A DNA stretch of 64,000 nt, taken from assembly GCF_030123365.1 (NCBI RefSeq), contig NZ_CP126107.1, positions 3,929,501 to 3,993,500 on the forward strand, written 5' to 3'. The notes under the pieces are model-generated. The model did no database searches. It worked only from the letters and a program-made list of their open reading frames with translations, and was not told the DNA's origin. Below are positions 60,543-64,000 of the stretch, piece by piece (the first letter of the stretch is position 1; each line of letters starts with the position of its first letter). Source of the stretch: Neobacillus sp. SuZ13 (GTDB taxonomy: Bacteria > Bacillota > Bacilli > Bacillales > Cytobacillaceae). The translations under genes and the position numbers were made by a program.

Positions 60543-61469
60543 TCACCTCTCTTCAGCGATTATCTCATTCTCTAACACGCCAAGATGATCAATCTCTAAT
60601 TTAACTCGATCACCTGGCTTTAACCAGCGATGCACTTGTTCACCAAGTTCAAGAATACATCCAGAGCCGACAGTTCCTGAACCAATCATCTCACCAGGGT
60701 ATAGGGTAACACCCGCCGAAGCCCTCTCAATCATCTCTCCAAAAGAATAAAATAGGTCTTTCATATTCCCTTCGGAAAGAAGTCGACCATTTACAGTGGC
60801 TTTCATGGAAAGAGCATAGCCTTTTCCTGCTTTTAATGGTTCTAACTCATCTTTTGTAACAATCCATGGTCCAATGGAAGTTGAGAAATCCTTCCCCTTG
60901 GCGGGACCCAGGCCAACTTTCATTTCTTTCCTTTGCAGGTCTCTTGCACTCCAATCATTTAGTATACAGTAGCCAAAAATATGCAAATCCGCTTGATTTG
61001 CAGAAATATTTCTACCTTCTTTACCAATGATGCAGGCAATTTCAAGCTCATAATCAAGCCAGTTGCTCGCTTCCGGCTTAACAATGGCTTCACCCGGTCC
61101 TTTTATGGCAAGATGATTAGAGAAGTAAAAAACAGGGATTTCGTACCATTCTGGAATCATTCCAAGGCCCCTATTCTCCCTTGCTTGTTTTACATGCTGC
61201 TCAAATGCATAAAAATCACGAAAACTCCTAGGGAATGGCATCGGTGCCTTTAATCGGAGCTCACTTAATGGATATACTCCTTTTTGCTCCTTTGTAAATG
61301 AGAAACTGGCCACCTTTTCTAGATTAGACTCACTATTTTCTAGAAAATCTAGGAGATTACTAGGCAGTATTCCACTTGAGGCTTCATGCATATCTACCGC
61401 ATATTCTTGATCCAATAACCATCCTGCTCGGAATGTCCCATCCGGTTTTTCGAACGTTACGAATTTCAC
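60543..61469 (-). CDS. Fumarylacetoacetate hydrolase-family protein
   Basis: A 308-residue FAH-fold protein. Metal-binding acidic residues lie in ASNWLDYELEIACIIGKEG and FGYCILNDWSARDLQ; the segment GLGPAKGKDFSTSIGPWIVT follows, and TVGSGCILELG closes the site. It probably performs the last step, fumarylacetoacetate to fumarate and acetoacetate, and no other candidate is present. GGTGA precedes a GTG at 61469, chosen because family members start MKFVTF; a GTG three codons upstream is possible. Confidence 0.9.
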   Translation of the reverse strand: MKFVTFEKPDGTFRAGWLLDQEYAVDMHEASSGILPSNLLDFLENSESNLEKVASFSFTKEQKGVYPLSELRLKAPMPFPRSFRDFYAFEQHVKQARENRGLGMIPEWYEIPVFYFSNHLAIKGPGEAIVKPEASNWLDYELEIACIIGKEGRNISANQADLHIFGYCILNDWSARDLQRKEMKVGLGPAKGKDFSTSIGPWIVTKDELEPLKAGKGYALSMKATVNGRLLSEGNMKDLFYSFGEMIERASAGVTLYPGEMIGSGTVGSGCILELGEQVHRWLKPGDRVKLEIDHLGVLENEIIAEER

Positions 61470-61483
61470 GACACTCACCTTTT

Positions 61484-62095
61484 CTAGGTTTTTCTCTTCA
61501 TTTCAAACATTTTTGCTAAGGGGTCTGTAAAAATATTTCCTGCCATTCTCCCGATCGGCTTCAGTTTCGCAGTATCAATCCGTCCCTTATCCAACAGTTC
61601 ATCGTTTACATGGAAATGAACTACTTTTCCAATTACTAGACTTCCCGCCCCAGGTTTATCACCAAAATCCAATACTTGTTCTAGTTCACATTCTAGGTGG
61701 ACAAGCGATTCTTTGATACGCGGCACCTTGACCTTGATACTAAGTTCTTTCGTTAAACCCACTTCCACCATTTCGTCGACATCCGGACTAAATTCGATCG
61801 CACAGTCATTCATTTGCTCTGCCAAACTGTCACTAACAATATTAATGACAAATTGACCTGTGGTTTCTATGTTTACAAGCGTATCTTTTTTAGCACCATC
61901 TGTCCCCCTTCTCATTGGTGAAAAACAAATGAGCATGGGGTCAGCACAAATAGCCGTGAAAAAACTAAATGGGGCCGCATTAGCAGTGCCCTTCTCATCC
62001 ACTGTAGAAACAAAAGCAATTGGTCGGGGAAGAATTGAGCCAACTAATAATTTATATGCCTCTCTCCATTCCAGTGTTTTCGGGGAGATTTCCAT
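61484..62095 (-). CDS. Flavin-reductase-domain protein in the homogentisate operon
   Basis: A 203-residue FMN-binding split-barrel protein: KLLVGSILPRPIAFVSTVDEKGTANAAPFSFFTA and ICADPMLICFSPM are typical of the flavin reductase-like family (DIM6/NTAB). GAGGTG precedes the ATG used. Genes of this type recur in Bacillus homogentisate operons, where their role is unknown; a protective or reductive step is possible. It sits between the hppD and FAH-family genes. Confidence 0.87.
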   Translation of the reverse strand: MEISPKTLEWREAYKLLVGSILPRPIAFVSTVDEKGTANAAPFSFFTAICADPMLICFSPMRRGTDGAKKDTLVNIETTGQFVINIVSDSLAEQMNDCAIEFSPDVDEMVEVGLTKELSIKVKVPRIKESLVHLECELEQVLDFGDKPGAGSLVIGKVVHFHVNDELLDKGRIDTAKLKPIGRMAGNIFTDPLAKMFEMKRKT

Positions 62096-62174
62096 TACAT
62101 TTATCACCTCACTTAGTTGAACTCTAAAAAAGGAAGAGAACACTCTCCCTTTTTAAACTCTAAGTCGATATTCT

Positions 62175-63290
62175 TTATAAATTTCCTCGTCTTTCTTGCT
62201 CCCTCTCAATGGACTCAAATAGAGCTTTAAAGTTTCCTTCTCCAAAACCGCGTGCCCCTTTTCGTTGAATAATTTCAACAAATAATGTTGGACGGTCAAC
62301 AATTGGCTTGGTGAAAATTTGCAGTAAATACCCTTCATCATCTCGGTCTACTAAAATATTTAGTTCACGCAGCTTTTCAATTTCTTCATCAATTTTTCCA
62401 ATCCGTTCACCTAAGGATTCATAATAAGTATCAGGAGTTTTTAGGAATTCAACTCCATTTTGCCTTAAAATCGCAACCGTTGAGACAATATCCTCCGTTA
62501 AGATGGCCAAATGCTGTACACCCGGACCATTATAGAATTCTAGATATTCCTGAATTTGTGATTTTCGTTTTCCGACCGCCGGTTCATTAATTGGAAACTT
62601 GATTCGCCCACCGTTATGCATAACTTTTGACATAAGTGCAGAATATTCTGTCGTAATGTCCTTGTCAGAGAAATGTTTCATTTCTTTAAAGCCCATTACC
62701 TTGGCATAATACTCTACCCATTCCTCCATGCGCTCTACGTTCCCAACGACATGGTCAATCCCAATTAAACCCGTATCTTTAACAGGTACTGGCGCCGAAT
62801 ATGGTTCAAATCCTGGTAAGAACACTCCCTGATAATTTTTTCGTTCTATTAACGTATGGATTGTGTCTCCATATGTACCAAGAACGGCTTTTTTAACCAC
62901 CCCTGCTTTATCCTTCATTTCAAATGGGGCCGCAATGGCAATCGCGCCTCGATTTACAGCCTCTTCAAACGCTTTCTCGACATCATCAACTAAAAGCGCA
63001 ATATCCTTCACACCGTCTCCATGTTTCTTAACAAATTGGGCTACTGACCCTTCCTCAGTATAAGAACCTGTTAGCAAAAGGCGGATATTTCGCTGCTTCA
63101 AACAGTAGGAAGCGGTTTCACGGTTACCTGTTTCAAGACCCGAATAAGCTACTGGTTCAAAACCAAATGCTGTACAGAAAAAGTGACATGCCTGTTTGGC
63201 ATTACCTGTATAAATCTCAATATAATCCACATCTCGAACCGGAAAGAAGTCATTAGCTAATTGGTCTGCTCTTACTCTATTTTCTTTCAT
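62175..63290 (-). CDS. hppD: 4-hydroxyphenylpyruvate dioxygenase
   Basis: A 371-residue non-haem iron dioxygenase converting 4-hydroxyphenylpyruvate to homogentisate. Two glyoxalase-like (VOC) domains are visible: VDYIEIYTGNAKQACHFFCTAFGF at the start and GIDHVVGNVERMEEWVEYYAKVMGF from about residue 180. Iron ligands are in GIDHVV, VQHLAIL and LFVEII, followed by QRKGARGFGEGNFKALFESIEREQ. GGGGG before ATG. First gene of the tyrosine-degradation operon. Confidence 0.94.
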   Translation of the reverse strand: MKENRVRADQLANDFFPVRDVDYIEIYTGNAKQACHFFCTAFGFEPVAYSGLETGNRETASYCLKQRNIRLLLTGSYTEEGSVAQFVKKHGDGVKDIALLVDDVEKAFEEAVNRGAIAIAAPFEMKDKAGVVKKAVLGTYGDTIHTLIERKNYQGVFLPGFEPYSAPVPVKDTGLIGIDHVVGNVERMEEWVEYYAKVMGFKEMKHFSDKDITTEYSALMSKVMHNGGRIKFPINEPAVGKRKSQIQEYLEFYNGPGVQHLAILTEDIVSTVAILRQNGVEFLKTPDTYYESLGERIGKIDEEIEKLRELNILVDRDDEGYLLQIFTKPIVDRPTLFVEIIQRKGARGFGEGNFKALFESIEREQERRGNL

Positions 63291-63431
63291 TTAGAAACCC
63301 CCATTAACTAAATGTAATAATATTCAGAATTAATTCTAATTCAAAGAATCTTGTCCTATCAAGAATAGGGTGTAAAGCAATAACGCTTTTTGGTGCTAAA
63401 GAAATCAGGACTATTTTTACGATATTTCCCA

Positions 63432-63470
63432 AAAACACAAAAAGAAACTTACCCGTTTCGGGAAGTTTCT
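63432..63470 (-). terminator. Terminator after the ABC ATPase gene
   Basis: On the minus strand AGAAACTTCCCG pairs with CGGGTAAGTTTCT (one bulge) and is followed by TTTTTGTGTTTTT. Confidence 0.85.
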
Positions 63471-63532
63471 AATTAAATCATATTGGAAATATTAATCAAT
63501 AGAATAATAGACATTCACAAAATTTTTTTCGA

Positions 63533-64000
63533 TTAGGAAAGAATCGCGCGGTCGCTCGCCATATGTTCCCCACGGATCCGTTTAAACTCCGTTAACAAAC
63601 TTTCGATTGTCAGCTGCTTCTTATTTTCCTCACTGACCTCTAAAATAATCTGACCCTTATCCATCATAATTAAGCGATTTCCTAAATCAATTGCTTGCTG
63701 CATATTATGTGTAACCATTAATGTGGTCAATTTGTATTTGTGGACAATTTCTCTCGTTAAATTTGTAATTAATTCCGCTCTTGACGGATCAAGTGCCGCT
63801 GTATGTTCATCCAGTAGGAGAATGGATGGCTCTGTGAAAGTTGCCATTAATAAGGATAATGCTTGGCGTTCTCCACCGGATAAAAGCCCTACCTTTGCAC
63901 TTAGTCGGTTTTCCAGTCCTAAATGAAGTGATTCCAATACCTCACGAAAATAATCACGGCGCTTTTTTGTTACCCCTTGGCGGAGTGTCCTCATTTTGTT
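63533..64000 (-). CDS. ABC transporter ATPase, 3' part (runs off the window)
   Basis: The C-terminal 155 codons of an ATPase are seen; the frame is open to the window edge. The signature motif LSGGERQALSLLMA, Walker B ILLLDEHTAALDPSRAE and H-loop MVTHNMQQA are present, but Walker A lies beyond 64000. The DEHTAALDP form is typical of the TrpZ/COG1101 group of ATPases working with BmpA-like or TrpX-type binding proteins. Substrate unknown. A terminator follows on the minus strand. Confidence 0.85.
   Translation of the reverse strand, partial: NKMRTLRQGVTKKRRDYFREVLESLHLGLENRLSAKVGLLSGGERQALSLLMATFTEPSILLLDEHTAALDPSRAELITNLTREIVHKYKLTTLMVTHNMQQAIDLGNRLIMMDKGQIILEVSEENKKQLTIESLLTEFKRIRGEHMASDRAILS

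Noticed and set aside
1..64000. CRISPR arrays, insertion sequences, prophage, integrases, rRNA and tRNA genes
   Set aside because: None seen: no regularly spaced repeats, no transposase or integrase motifs, and no recognisable tRNA or rRNA sequence.

Overview
The window is chromosomal DNA from a low-GC, endospore-forming Bacillaceae bacterium (a Bacillus/Neobacillus-like organism). Evidence: strong AGGAGG-type ribosome sites, many TTG and GTG starts, spore-linked genes (csgA-like, DUF1657/YetF cassette, racA), immune inhibitor A, YvbH, YitT and VanW-type proteins, and a lysine riboswitch of the Firmicute type. There are no rRNA or tRNA genes, no CRISPR array, no transposase and no phage genes.

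1-6.4 kb (minus strand) is a catabolic operon: ACAD10/11-like acyl-CoA dehydrogenase, short-chain dehydrogenase, acyl-CoA ligase, TetR regulator, ACAD10/11-like aminoglycoside-phosphotransferase-fold kinase and a ComB-type phosphatase. The set matches the levulinate/4-hydroxyacyl-CoA route (lva of Pseudomonas; ACAD10/11 of mammals). A TetR-type palindrome, ATACTAACCGGTTAGTAT, precedes the kinase gene; near-copies precede the dehydrogenase gene and, 50 kb away, a frameshifted quinone oxidoreductase gene at 55.9-56.9 kb.

6.5-20.7 kb is mixed housekeeping and accessory content: small regulators, a VanW protein, a methyltransferase, csgA, two YitT transporter-like proteins, an erythromycin-esterase homologue, two DUF1657 genes plus a YetF/DUF421 gene behind a sigma-G-like promoter, a drug/metabolite exporter, yvbH, and lysP behind a lysine riboswitch with terminator. 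20.8-36.1 kb holds asnS with an unusual terminator-bearing leader, an alpha/beta hydrolase lacking the nucleophile serine, helD, yceI, an ATP-grasp protein, the secreted protease InhA, an L,D-transpeptidase, a class V aminotransferase and a polysaccharide deacetylase. 36.2-48.8 kb holds a HAD phosphatase, a DMT transporter, a DUF3967-like protein followed by racA, an acyltransferase, nrnB, flavin enzymes, an M50-like protein and a two-component system with its own ABC transporter.

48.9-53.6 kb contains a glycine-betaine-type transporter (ATPase plus fused permease/binding protein, OpuF/BusA layout) next to a GntR-RCK_C regulator of BusR type, suggesting cyclic-di-AMP control of osmolyte uptake, followed by a pair of paralogous membrane proteins. 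53.6-64 kb holds a molybdopterin oxidoreductase, the broken quinone oxidoreductase, aspartokinase thrD, a CoA-type Nudix hydrolase, a homogentisate (tyrosine breakdown) operon and the end of an ABC ATPase that runs off the window.

Two copies of a structured GC-rich dispersed repeat (6911-6998 and 21063-21191) carry compensating base changes in the basal stem. All functional calls rest on reading motifs by eye; no database search was run.
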